63,701 bases of DNA from Oscillospiraceae bacterium (GTDB lineage: Bacteria; Bacillota; Clostridia; Oscillospirales; Ruminococcaceae): the NCBI GenBank assembly GCA_017460955.1, contig JAFTZY010000022.1, positions 1 to 63,701 on the forward strand. The letters are read 5' to 3'. The translations under genes and the position numbers were made by a program. Under the pieces are notes generated by a model. That model had not been told where the DNA came from, did no database searches, and worked only from the letters and a program-made list of their open reading frames with translations. This document shows, piece after piece, positions 16,660 to 25,016 of this stretch. The first letter of the stretch is position 1, and each line of letters opens with the position of its first letter.

Positions 16660-19600
16660 ATGAAACAGAATCCCTTCGGGCGCATCGTCAGTGCGCTGCT
16701 CGGCGCAGTGCTTGCACTCTGTGCGCTCACGCCCCCCGGCTTCATCGTCGGGGGCGAGGAGCCGACCGAGCCCGATAACCCCACGCTCTACTTCCAGAAC
16801 GAAAAGTACGACGGCATCAAGGTCTTCAAGAACATCTACACCAACGACGAGTACTACAAGGAGGACCGCCGCCCCATCCGCGTCACCAACCCCGAGCCCG
16901 GCGATATCTACGACATCAACGACCTCGGCTATGACGAGTTCCGTCTCGTCCTCTACGGCGCGGACGACAAGGATGAGCTCTACAACGCCAACGACCGCCC
17001 CCCCATGGACGGCGTCAAGTTCCAGCGTAAGCTCGGAAGTCTGCTCTACTACAACCTCAAGCTCCACCAGAACGGCAAGGACCTCATCCTCGCCCCCTAC
17101 GACATCAGCGACTACTTCCTCTACTATTCCGGGGCCGACGGCACCATCGAGATCGTCTTTGACTCGCGTACCTCCTATTTCACCCACAGCGACATTCCCG
17201 CCAAGGACCGCACCCAGGAACAGATCGATGAAGCCGCCGCCTATGCCGCCCTGAATTACCACGAGAAGTACCTCCGGGACGGCGCCTATTATACCGCCAA
17301 CGGCACCGCCGCACAGAAGGCGGTCTTTGCCGGCTATTCCGGCGCCTCCCCCGATTTCTACACCGGCTCTGACGGCAGCTTCTATATCTTCGACGGCGAT
17401 ATCGTCTATTTCGATGAGTCCGTGCTCGATAAGAAGTACGTCCGCGTCAAGGAGTCCTGGGAATCCGTCCGCGATCTCAATGCCGAGCGCAAAAACAGCG
17501 AGAACTACAGCCATTATACCGGCGAGTACATCTACATGATCGGCGACGACGTCGTGACCGATGTCATCGCCTCCTCCCAGAGCGGATCGCTCGAGGTCGC
17601 CAACCGCTTCGATGAGCCCAGCCATGAGCTCACCGTCAGCAAGACCGTGCCGTTCTTCGGCGTGGCCCCCAGTGACGTCAACCCCTTCCGCACCTCGGAC
17701 GTCTTTGAGTATAAGCTGCTCATCAACAACAAGACCCCCGCAAGCATCCAGTATACGCTCCTCGACACCAAGACCAACCGCCGGTACCCCACCGCCTCCG
17801 AGGCCGGGCAGACCAATGTCACCGAGACCGCAAGCGGCTACCGCTATGTGGCCGAGAACGGCGTGTTCTCCCTCTATGCCGAGCAGACCGCGATCTTCTA
17901 CGGCGTCAAGAACAACGATACCGTCGAGATCCGTGAGTATACGAATCCCGATAAGTACAGCGTTCTCAGCGAGCTCACGGGCAATGCCGTGTTCCGGTAC
18001 GTCAGTGCCTCCGACCCCGGCAACGACGAGACACCGCCCCGGGATTATGCCAGCATCACCGTCCAGTACGGCAATGAGCTCAACCAGCGGCATAACCCGA
18101 CCTTTACCAATGTCCCCAATGTCCTGCAGGTCAGAAAGCGCGTGCTCGCGTCCAATATCGACACCGAGCGGGAGTTCACCTTCACCATCCGGAAGCTCGT
18201 ACCCGATCCCGAGGATCCCGCCAAGCCGAAAAAAACGGCCGCAGGGGAGTATGTCATCGATGAGGATGCCCCGACGACCTATACCTACTATGTCCGCGAC
18301 GGCGATAACAATTACGATCCGGCTGCCCGGACCGCACTTGGCGGCGTGTTCACCCTCCGGCATGACCAGACGGCCATGTTCACCGGACTCAAGGCCGATT
18401 CCCTCTACCTTGTGACCGAGTCGGGCGATGCGTCCTACAACTTGCTCGACGGCAATTCCCGCGTGCTCAATACCCGCGGAGAGACCGTGGAGGATACGCT
18501 CATCCGCTCCAAGTCCGGCAATCACTACGAGCTGTTCATCAACGAACGCGACGAGATGAAGGGCATCGTGCTCACCAAGAGGGTGCTCGATTCCGATAAC
18601 CGGCTCAATGCCAAGGCGGAGTATGTGTTCCGGCTCGAAAAGCTCAATACCACGACCAGACAATATGAGGCCGCTGCCGGCGTTGCCTACAGCTACAAGG
18701 AGGGCACTTACGATCTGAAAAGCGCAGAGACGGACGAGAACGGCTATTTCCGCGTCAAGGGCAATCTCAACAACACCATCGTGAAATTTCCGACGGCCAA
18801 CGGCACCTACCGCATCACAGAGGTCGATCCGAATGACTGGAACGACCAGAACAATCCCCTCGGTGCCGCCTCGCCCAACCCGCAGCATGAGGAGTACCTC
18901 TATATCACCGACGTGGATTATGACATCTACGATGTGCGCGATCCCGAGAATCCGGAGCTGCTCCAGAACGGCGAGACCGTGACCTACAATGAGGATATGA
19001 CAACGCATACGGATGACATCGTGCTTGAGGGCATCTCCTGCTCACAGGATCTGGCTGCCTCCGTTGATTTCACGAACCGCATCCGGGAAAAGACCTATTA
19101 CTTCGACATCGAAAAGCTGGCCTATCTCGATGACAACATCCATGACGGCAAGTCGGATCCGACCCAGCGCTTCCTGTTCAGGATCGAGCGCTTTGATACG
19201 ATGGCGGATGCGCTCAAAAGCGACAGCACGCCGCTCGAGACCTTCTACACGGACCTGTCATGTACGGAGAAGTTCATCATCACCGATCACGGCAGCGCAG
19301 CGTCCCCGCAGTTTACCTACAGCGCCGACGGCAGGAATTACCCCTATCGGTTCGACCCGATCGCGTATACCTACACGGGCAGGGGCGGCGGTGCGGACAG
19401 CGTGCAGTATGCCGATGAGATCGTGACGCGCACCTATCAGAAGGCCGATACCGCTGCCGTGTACGAAAACGGGGAAACGGAGACCTATAAGTTCTTCTCG
19501 ACGATCTACAGAGGGCACCGCGAGGTTGCCGTACAGAAGCAGGGGTACTACCGTATCACCGAGATCTGCAGCTGGTCCAATACGGATTATGACTACTGCC

Positions 19601-20385
19601 TGTGCTCGAACCGCTACAAGGGCTACCTGGAAGGGAATACCCTTGCCAAAAACCGCCTCTTTGCCGACAACTCGACGATCACGGAGAGCGGCAGCGTGCG
19701 GGACCGCTCCGTCATTATCTATGCAGGAGCGCTCGATGACGGGACCTATCCCTATACGCTTGGCTGTGAGTACTTTACGGACACGTCGGGAACGGTGCGG
19801 TACATCCGGCCGGAAACGCAGGAGGTCCTCATCCAGAAACGCAATGACAACGGCGACCTGCTCTATTATGAGACGGGGGACTCCGGCGATGAAACGACGG
19901 AAAAGTATGACAGTGACGGCAACCGGCGTCTGCCGGTCCCCGCACCGGATAAACAGTTCCGTATTCAGGATATCGCAAACGGCAAGCTGCTGTATTTCGA
20001 TGCCGAGCATACCCAGCCGGTCTACCAGTATGTTTCCGGCCTTGCAGACGATCAGTTTGTACAGGAGGGGTATCCCGAAGAGGAGGATGACGGCGAGGGA
20101 GGGACCAAAACGGTCACAAAACAACGCAAACAAGCGTTCCCTGTCTATGACAGTGAAGGCAGCCCGGTGGAGGGCGAGACAAGATTCATGCTCTCGGATC
20201 CGGAGAAGGAGAGCAGTTATACACACAACAGCAAGGTCCGGACCGATACGGTCTACACCGTGCAGACGGACACGGGGGCGCTCCGGCCAATGGCAAGCTT
20301 CTCCAATGTGGAGAGCGAGTATGCGCTTCTGAGCTCCAATGCATGGGCCGACAACATCATCGGACGTGCCGGAACGGATCCGTAA
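16660..20385 (+). CDS. Second giant adhesin of locus A, 1241 residues
   Basis: A secreted protein with a signal peptide (about 1-28) and several Cna-B/DUF7601-like modules. These begin near 325 (LTVSKTV), 490 (LQVRKRV) and 645 (IVLTKRVLD). A large C-terminal module starts near 812 with YYFDIEKL, then HD and FLFRIERF. The same start pattern and ending occur in the 2671-residue adhesin of locus B. The last residues contain SFSNVESEYALLSSNAWADN, closely matching the locus B end (SFTNTETEYAYLSSQAYAEN). There is no LPXTG signal. The start is the ATG at 16660, with AAAGGAG eight bases upstream; an in-frame GTG at 16651 overlaps that site. It begins 14 bases after the first adhesin and is probably co-transcribed with it. 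Confidence 0.8.
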   Translation: MKQNPFGRIVSALLGAVLALCALTPPGFIVGGEEPTEPDNPTLYFQNEKYDGIKVFKNIYTNDEYYKEDRRPIRVTNPEPGDIYDINDLGYDEFRLVLYGADDKDELYNANDRPPMDGVKFQRKLGSLLYYNLKLHQNGKDLILAPYDISDYFLYYSGADGTIEIVFDSRTSYFTHSDIPAKDRTQEQIDEAAAYAALNYHEKYLRDGAYYTANGTAAQKAVFAGYSGASPDFYTGSDGSFYIFDGDIVYFDESVLDKKYVRVKESWESVRDLNAERKNSENYSHYTGEYIYMIGDDVVTDVIASSQSGSLEVANRFDEPSHELTVSKTVPFFGVAPSDVNPFRTSDVFEYKLLINNKTPASIQYTLLDTKTNRRYPTASEAGQTNVTETASGYRYVAENGVFSLYAEQTAIFYGVKNNDTVEIREYTNPDKYSVLSELTGNAVFRYVSASDPGNDETPPRDYASITVQYGNELNQRHNPTFTNVPNVLQVRKRVLASNIDTEREFTFTIRKLVPDPEDPAKPKKTAAGEYVIDEDAPTTYTYYVRDGDNNYDPAARTALGGVFTLRHDQTAMFTGLKADSLYLVTESGDASYNLLDGNSRVLNTRGETVEDTLIRSKSGNHYELFINERDEMKGIVLTKRVLDSDNRLNAKAEYVFRLEKLNTTTRQYEAAAGVAYSYKEGTYDLKSAETDENGYFRVKGNLNNTIVKFPTANGTYRITEVDPNDWNDQNNPLGAASPNPQHEEYLYITDVDYDIYDVRDPENPELLQNGETVTYNEDMTTHTDDIVLEGISCSQDLAASVDFTNRIREKTYYFDIEKLAYLDDNIHDGKSDPTQRFLFRIERFDTMADALKSDSTPLETFYTDLSCTEKFIITDHGSAASPQFTYSADGRNYPYRFDPIAYTYTGRGGGADSVQYADEIVTRTYQKADTAAVYENGETETYKFFSTIYRGHREVAVQKQGYYRITEICSWSNTDYDYCLCSNRYKGYLEGNTLAKNRLFADNSTITESGSVRDRSVIIYAGALDDGTYPYTLGCEYFTDTSGTVRYIRPETQEVLIQKRNDNGDLLYYETGDSGDETTEKYDSDGNRRLPVPAPDKQFRIQDIANGKLLYFDAEHTQPVYQYVSGLADDQFVQEGYPEEEDDGEGGTKTVTKQRKQAFPVYDSEGSPVEGETRFMLSDPEKESSYTHNSKVRTDTVYTVQTDTGALRPMASFSNVESEYALLSSNAWADNIIGRAGTDP

Positions 20386-20403
20386 GGAAGGGAGGGTGCA
20401 GCA

Positions 20404-21087
20404 ATGGCAAACAAGCAGACCGGAAGCAAACTGCGTTTTCCGCTGATCATGGCGGTCACGCTGTCTCTGATGGCGGCAAGCATCCTCGCTGTCGCTGCGA
20501 TCCTTCCGCAGCTCAGGAAGCATCGGACCAATGACTTCGATCCTGGACAGGCGCAGATCCTGATCCGGGAGAACGAGACCACACCGCTTTCCACCGACGA
20601 AAACGAGCTGACGCTGACACCGGATGCGTCGAAGAGCAAGTACACGGTGGACAAAAAGGTGCAGATCACAAGTCCCCGCAACGATGAGTACATCAAGGTC
20701 GCACTGGTCCCGCAGTGGTATGATGAAAACGGCCGACTGTGCGGCGGGCTGGGGGATCTCAGCGATTTCGGCGTTGCACAGCCCCCCGATGCGCTGACCA
20801 ATACGCAGCAGTATGTCAGCTCACAGAACGACAGCTTCGTGATCCTGACCTACCGCCTTGCTCCGGATTGGAGCAAGTACTGGACCTATGACAGCAGCTC
20901 GGGCTTCTATCATTACAAGGAGGTCCTGAAAAAGGGCCGGACCACCGAGCCGCTCATCCTGAGCGCGGAGCTCTCCGCGGATGTCTATGCACTGTCCGAG
21001 GACTATCAGCTGCAGATCGATGTGATCAGCGAATCCATCCAGACAAACGCCGATGCCCAGACCATCCGGGCCTTCCGGGCGTCATAA
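20404..21087 (+). CDS. Small membrane-tethered fibre-locus protein, locus A
   Basis: A 227-residue protein with one hydrophobic segment near the N-terminus (about 12-34) and an extracellular domain. After the segment, NDFDPGQAQI recalls the start of SipW-processed TasA-like proteins (N-x-F-x-P-G). It is paralogous to the last gene of locus B: both have VxLVPxWYD followed by a Cys-Gly pair, then YALxEDYxLxIDV near the end. In each locus it follows an adhesin with the shared C-terminal module (18 bases here, 30 bases in locus B). This fixed pairing suggests it binds or caps the adhesin end; that is an inference. The family is not recognised. GGAAGGGAGG lies before the ATG. Confidence 0.65.
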   Translation: MANKQTGSKLRFPLIMAVTLSLMAASILAVAAILPQLRKHRTNDFDPGQAQILIRENETTPLSTDENELTLTPDASKSKYTVDKKVQITSPRNDEYIKVALVPQWYDENGRLCGGLGDLSDFGVAQPPDALTNTQQYVSSQNDSFVILTYRLAPDWSKYWTYDSSSGFYHYKEVLKKGRTTEPLILSAELSADVYALSEDYQLQIDVISESIQTNADAQTIRAFRAS

Positions 21088-21091
21088 CAGC

Positions 21092-21125
21092 AAAAAGCAC
21101 CATCCCTATTCGGGAAGGTGCTTTT
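21092..21125. terminator. Bidirectional intrinsic terminator between convergent genes
   Basis: AAAGCACC pairs with GGTGCTTT around a short CCC/GGG-extended loop, with A-run and T-run on the two sides. It ends locus A on the + strand and overlaps the last codons of the minus-strand SipW gene. Confidence 0.8.
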
Positions 21126-21585
21126 CTTTTGCAGACAGCAGGGACGGCAGCGTGAGCAGGAGAAAGACCGCAGCGACGATCGCGATGCCGGGCTTGCTTT
21201 TCAGAAATGTGACGGCGTAACCGAGCTTCGGCACGCTCCACAGAGTCTTCCCGGCATAATTTTCCTGTGTCACTTTCGCGGCATCCTCCGCATTGTTGGC
21301 ATCCCCCTTGGTGGTGATCCCCTCCGCATCGATGCGGACAGCCCGGTGTGTGACAAGCATGTTTTCACCGATGGAAAATGAAATGATGTCGCCCTGTGCA
21401 ATGGCATCGAACGGCGTGTTCCGATCGACCAGGCAGATGCTGCCGACGGGAATGGCGGGCTCCATGGAGCCGGTCGTGACAACATAGAACCGGAATCCGA
21501 GGCAATAGAGCAGGATGAACGCTGCCGCCAGGATCATGAACAGGACCTGCAGGGAGTTTCGGGTGAGGGAAAGGGCCTTCTTCAT
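21106..21585 (-). CDS. sipW: SipW-type signal peptidase I coupled to a diguanylate cyclase
   Basis: A 159-residue SipW-family protease with membrane segments at about 12-34 and 135-151. It has the most canonical active site of the three in this window: S40 in TGSMEP and H80 in VTHRA, then GDANNAED. Its ATG overlaps the stop of the upstream GGDEF gene (ATGA), so the two are probably translated together. It lies opposite and between the two fibre loci. No TasA-like substrate gene follows it, so its substrates are probably encoded in loci A or B or elsewhere. Its last codons form part of the terminator stem. Confidence 0.88.
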   Translation of the reverse strand: MKKALSLTRNSLQVLFMILAAAFILLYCLGFRFYVVTTGSMEPAIPVGSICLVDRNTPFDAIAQGDIISFSIGENMLVTHRAVRIDAEGITTKGDANNAEDAAKVTQENYAGKTLWSVPKLGYAVTFLKSKPGIAIVAAVFLLLTLPSLLSAKEKHLPE

Positions 21586-22790
21586 GTGCGGGCCCCCTTC
21601 GCTTTACCGTATCCGGAGGGCACCCGGTCAGCTGCCTTGAGCGTGCGCTTGTGTTCATACATGAACTGATCGGCACGCTTGAAAATGTCGTTATAATTGC
21701 GGTCCTGTGCCGAATCAAACACGGCAAGGCCGCAGGATACGACCACATCCCCCGTTTTCAGATGCACATCGACCGTTTTTCGGAAGGTGTTTATCAGCTC
21801 CTCCCGTCTTTCATGATCGCTGCCCCTGAGGACCGCAACAAATTCATCGCCGCCGATCCGGAACACCGGGCTATGGTCAAAGATCCGGCAGATCAGGCGG
21901 CAGCCGCTCTTGATGTACGCATCCCCGGCTTCGTGCCCGAGCGTATCGTTGATCGTTTTCAGGCCGTTCACATCAAAGACGACCACGCCGTATTCCGTTA
22001 GCTCTTCGTTTTCAATGGAGGTCTCAAGCTCTGCTAAGTACTCAAGATACGCAAGCTTGTTCCTGACATTGGTCAGGCCGTCCTTGTAGGCCTTTTGCTT
22101 TGCGAGCTGGATCGCCATATTCTGTTCGGTCTCTTTGTCCTTGTAAATGAACGTGTGGATCAGACAGGTACCGAAAAGACATCCCATCGAATAGAACGGC
22201 ATGAGCGGGAAAAACATCTGAATGCAGATAAAGAACAGCATGATGATCCCGGAAATGCTGATCGTCCTGTAGTGGGAGCGGCTCACGCCTTCCGAACGGA
22301 TGGCCATGATCATGGAATAGACCGAGGTGACGAGGAACAGGACCATTTGCAGGATCAGCCCGATATATCTTGCGGGGAGCGGCACATATTCCTTCTCCTC
22401 ATTGAATGTGAAAGAGACGGGAACAAACAGATTGAAGAGCAGAACGATGATCTCAAACGAAAACACCATCAGGCCGCTCCATACAAGGAGTCTGCCGTAT
22501 TTGTTCCTGTTCCCGGCAAATGCGACGACACCCCTTGTCCAGAAGAGAACGGACAATACCATGGATGAGAAAAACAGGCAGGTATCTATGTAGGTCAGGA
22601 TCACCCATTTGTTTTCATGAAAAAATCCCCAAATAATATCCGAGATAAAGAAAAAGATCAGCGAGAGCAGGTACTGGCGGTATTTCAAGCGCACATCATT
22701 GCTGCTCGTGTTCTCCACCTTTCTGAGGGCCTCAACATTGATGATGACCAGAACGATCAGTGCGATGATCCCGACACTGGAATAATACAT
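21582..22790 (-). CDS. Membrane diguanylate cyclase (GGDEF)
   Basis: A 402-residue protein predicted to make cyclic di-GMP. The N-terminal half (about 1-225) has six to seven hydrophobic segments and no recognised sensor family. A short linker leads to a GGDEF domain with D-G-L-T-x-x-x-N-K near 245 and an intact RIGGDEF active site (GGDEF at 313-317). I use the ATG at 22790 because AAAGGGAG lies about seven bases upstream; an ATG six bases earlier is too close. No RxxD inhibitory site was clearly seen. The gene overlaps the downstream SipW gene by four bases, linking a second-messenger enzyme with matrix-protein processing. A decayed relative lies directly upstream. Confidence 0.85.
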   Translation of the reverse strand: MYYSSVGIIALIVLVIINVEALRKVENTSSNDVRLKYRQYLLSLIFFFISDIIWGFFHENKWVILTYIDTCLFFSSMVLSVLFWTRGVVAFAGNRNKYGRLLVWSGLMVFSFEIIVLLFNLFVPVSFTFNEEKEYVPLPARYIGLILQMVLFLVTSVYSMIMAIRSEGVSRSHYRTISISGIIMLFFICIQMFFPLMPFYSMGCLFGTCLIHTFIYKDKETEQNMAIQLAKQKAYKDGLTNVRNKLAYLEYLAELETSIENEELTEYGVVVFDVNGLKTINDTLGHEAGDAYIKSGCRLICRIFDHSPVFRIGGDEFVAVLRGSDHERREELINTFRKTVDVHLKTGDVVVSCGLAVFDSAQDRNYNDIFKRADQFMYEHKRTLKAADRVPSGYGKAKGART

Positions 22791-22799
22791 GAGCATTCT

Positions 22800-23340
22800 C
22801 CCTTTCTGTACAGCTCCTGTCACACAGCGGCGGCCCTGCATCTGCCGGTGCTCTTTTCGCTTCCGTCTGTTTTCGTACATGAGCTGATCCGCACCAGCTC
22901 CCACAGCGACACGGCAGCTGCATTGATCGTTTTCTGGCAGTCGCAGTCGAATACACCAATGGCAAATTCCAGCCCCATTGCACCGCAGCAGACTTGCCTC
23001 GATCGGCACGGCAACGGCACACTTGGCGATATTCGGGACCAGTCCCTGCCAGTCCCCCTCCGTTTCGGATGCGGGTACTGTGACACACAGGCGCATGCCG
23101 TTGCACTCTTCGGCCATTGTGGATAGTCCGCTATGATCCCGACCACACCGAGGAACTGTCCCTTCCAATACACGGGGCGTCGTAGGATATGACACGGACG
23201 AAGCAATGCGGAAGTAATAGGTCAGGACGCCTTCGGTCTTGGAAGCCGTCATCTTCACACAGCATCCGGAGCGACTGATCGGATGTGTGTGCATTTTGGG
23301 GGTATGTATATGCTCCCATAAGTATCATTGCCCGATCTGC
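22800..23340 (-). pseudogene. Decayed sensor/diguanylate cyclase-like remnant
   Basis: Fragments in different frames read like a broken regulatory protein. One frame has YWKGQFLGVVGIIADY, the style of an extracytoplasmic sensor strand. Another has LEFAIGVFDCD followed, after a frame change, by ADQLMYENRRKRKEH, which matches the usual end of a GGDEF domain. No GGDEF signature survives. It lies between promoter 23354-23382 and the intact cyclase, so it is probably an inactivated relative whose promoter still drives the cyclase-SipW pair. Exact ends are uncertain. Confidence 0.5.
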
Positions 23341-23353
23341 AGGAGCTTTTACT

Positions 23354-23382
23354 ATTATACCATAAAGCCTTACGGATTTCAA
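23354..23382 (-). promoter_or_regulatory. Sigma-A promoter for the cyclase-SipW operon
   Basis: Reading the minus strand: TTGAAA (23382-23377), 17 bases, then TATAAT (23359-23354), with TATGG just before the -10 box. It points into the decayed cyclase remnant and, about 560 bases later, the intact GGDEF gene. Confidence 0.75.
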
Positions 23383-23551
23383 CCCTTTTTGCACCAAAGT
23401 ACTCCCGGAGTAGGCGCCCCTGCCGGGATCCGCACAATTCCCGCAGAAAAAACAAAATTTACATTTTCAGCACAACTTTCAACAAAGCCGCATCCGCATT
23501 GGCTCTTATGACGTTTTATCCCCTGCGCTGTGTGTTTTAGGAAATGCACTC

Positions 23552-23580
23552 TTGAAATCGTCCACTCTTTGTGGTATAAT
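23552..23580 (+). promoter_or_regulatory. Sigma-A promoter of fibre locus B
   Basis: TTGAAA (23552-23557), 17 bases, TATAAT (23575-23580), with GTGG before the -10 box. It starts locus B about 80 bases before the SipW gene. It is divergent from the cyclase promoter, with about 170 bases between them. Confidence 0.8.
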
Positions 23581-23625
23581 GTATGGAATGAGGCTATCTT
23601 TTGATATAATAAGTAAGCTGTTCTG

Positions 23626-23656
23626 CGTGTGCAGGCGGACGGCAGGGAGGCGCACG
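23626..23656 (+). promoter_or_regulatory. Hairpin enclosing the SipW-B ribosome binding site
   Basis: CGTGTGC (23626-23632) can pair with GCGCACG (23650-23656), one pair being G-U. The loop and 3' arm contain GGGAGG (23645-23650), the ribosome binding site for the GTG at 23662. It parallels the leader of locus A, where the site is also in a possible stem. Confidence 0.35.
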
Positions 23657-23661
23657 GTCGC

Positions 23662-24171
23662 GTGAAGCATCAGCATCTCAGGACCATATACAACACGGTC
23701 TACATCATCGTCTCCACCACGGTCATCACCGTCGGTGTGCTCCTTGTGCTCCAGACACTCTGCGGGATCCGGATGTACCACGTTCTCACCGGATCGATGG
23801 GGTCATTGTTGCCGGTCGGGAGTGCGTGCTTTGTGAGCACCTATTCCCGGTACGAGGATGTCCGGGTGGGGGATGTGATCGCCTACCGGTTAAGTGACGA
23901 GATGCTCGTCACCCATCGGGCGGTCGCGGTCACCGACGAGGGGATCATCACGCAGGGCGACATGAACAATACGCCCGATGAAACGCCTGTGACGGCGGAG
24001 CTTTACATCGGAAAGACAGTGTTTGCGCTGCCGCACCTTGGTGCGCTCCTCGAGTCGCTCCATACTGTGAAGGGTCTTGTGTGCATTATTCTGGGCCTGA
24101 CTGCCCTATGGCTCGGCGGATTGCTGTATAGAAGCGAAACGGAGGATCCCGGGCGGCGCAGCGGACAGTGA
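23662..24171 (+). CDS. sipW: SipW-type signal peptidase I (locus B)
   Basis: A 169-residue SipW-family protease: membrane segment near 12-32, S45 in TGSMGS, H85 in VTHRA, then GDMNNTPDE and a second membrane segment near 135-152. The residue after SM is Gly rather than the usual Glu, so the substrate-binding box differs from the canonical GSMEP. I prefer the GTG at 23662, which follows GGGAGG by 11 bases; an in-frame GTG at 23629 would add 11 residues but lacks a good site. It is the first gene of locus B, 29 bases before a SipW-cognate subunit that is probably its substrate. Confidence 0.87.
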   Translation: MKHQHLRTIYNTVYIIVSTTVITVGVLLVLQTLCGIRMYHVLTGSMGSLLPVGSACFVSTYSRYEDVRVGDVIAYRLSDEMLVTHRAVAVTDEGIITQGDMNNTPDETPVTAELYIGKTVFALPHLGALLESLHTVKGLVCIILGLTALWLGGLLYRSETEDPGRRSGQ

Positions 24172-24200
24172 ACATCCTTGCAGGGAGAGGAGGGTGTCTT

Positions 24201-25004
24201 GTGAAGGAATCATTTCGCAGCTTGTTTCGTGACCACACACGGCAGAAGCTGACGATACTTCTGGCCGCATTTCTGGTCATTCTGGTACTGTTTACCGGCA
24301 TCTTCTCCTATCTGCAAAGCAGGGATTCCGTGTCGAACCGCATGACGGGCAGGAACGGTTCCGTGACCCTGCTCGAGCCGGAATGGGACCGGAGCGGACA
24401 GGAACTGGCAAAAGCCGCGGAGCCGGGGATGCAGATCCCCAAAGACCCCTACGGCTACAATGACGGGCAGGCCGACCTGTATGTACGGCTTGTGATGACC
24501 GTGGAGCTGGGGGCATTTGACACTTCGGGAAAAACGGAGGCCTATCGATCCCGCTACAACGCGGACGAAGAAGCGCGGGATCAGCGGCGGCTGCGCTCGA
24601 TCGCGGAAGCAATACAGTACGTCAGCGGCGGCACGGCCGTACCGCTTCTGACGCTCGATTCCACGGGGGATGTGAAGGACTGGACGATCACCTCCTGTGA
24701 GAATGCGGACTTTGTGTACGACCCGGCCAACCACGCGCAGACGGACGACGAGCTTGTGTTCTATTTTTACTACACGGCAGGGGACCGGGAGGGCAGCGAT
24801 GACATGATGCATCTTGTCGCGCCGGACGGCTCCACCGCACGGCTGTTCCAGCGTGTGGATATCCCGGTTTATAAAGAGGATTATTTTGGCGTGTTCGATC
24901 AGCGCTTTCAGATCAGGATCCAGGCGCAGGCTGTTCCGGCAGCGGACTACCCGGACGGATTGAAAGCAGAAGATGCGGCGGGTGCATTTGACGCATCCGC
25001 ATGA
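24201..25004 (+). CDS. SipW-cognate subunit, locus B
   Basis: A 267-residue secreted protein paralogous to the locus A gene at 4128. A basic start and hydrophobic segment (about 16-36) precede SRDSVSNR at 40-47, a diverged form of the DEVTNR processing motif. It shares EPEWD (59-63) and EPGMxIPKDPY with its paralog. I start it at the GTG at 24201 because GAGGAGGG lies six bases upstream; an in-frame GTG at 24168 overlaps the SipW stop. The gene lies between SipW-B and a giant adhesin, in the same relative place as its paralog, and is probably a small fibre subunit or adhesin partner. Confidence 0.7.
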   Translation: MKESFRSLFRDHTRQKLTILLAAFLVILVLFTGIFSYLQSRDSVSNRMTGRNGSVTLLEPEWDRSGQELAKAAEPGMQIPKDPYGYNDGQADLYVRLVMTVELGAFDTSGKTEAYRSRYNADEEARDQRRLRSIAEAIQYVSGGTAVPLLTLDSTGDVKDWTITSCENADFVYDPANHAQTDDELVFYFYYTAGDREGSDDMMHLVAPDGSTARLFQRVDIPVYKEDYFGVFDQRFQIRIQAQAVPAADYPDGLKAEDAAGAFDASA

Positions 25005-25016
25005 GGGGGCGGGAGA

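Noticed and set aside
16495-19008. Long open frame (837 codons) on the minus strand opposite the 1241-residue adhesin
   Set aside because: Its translation is rich in Val, Ile, Gly and Asp with no domain pattern, and the + strand frame has clear Cna-B-type modules. It is a codon-bias shadow.
5036-20385. The two locus A adhesins as one gene broken by a stop
   Set aside because: The second has its own signal peptide, a strong ribosome binding site and a start 14 bases after the first stop, so they are separate genes.
22790-23294. N-terminal extension of the GGDEF protein to about 570 residues
   Set aside because: The added part is Cys/Arg-rich with no membrane or domain pattern. A good ribosome binding site lies before 22790, and remnants in other frames show the upstream DNA is decayed.
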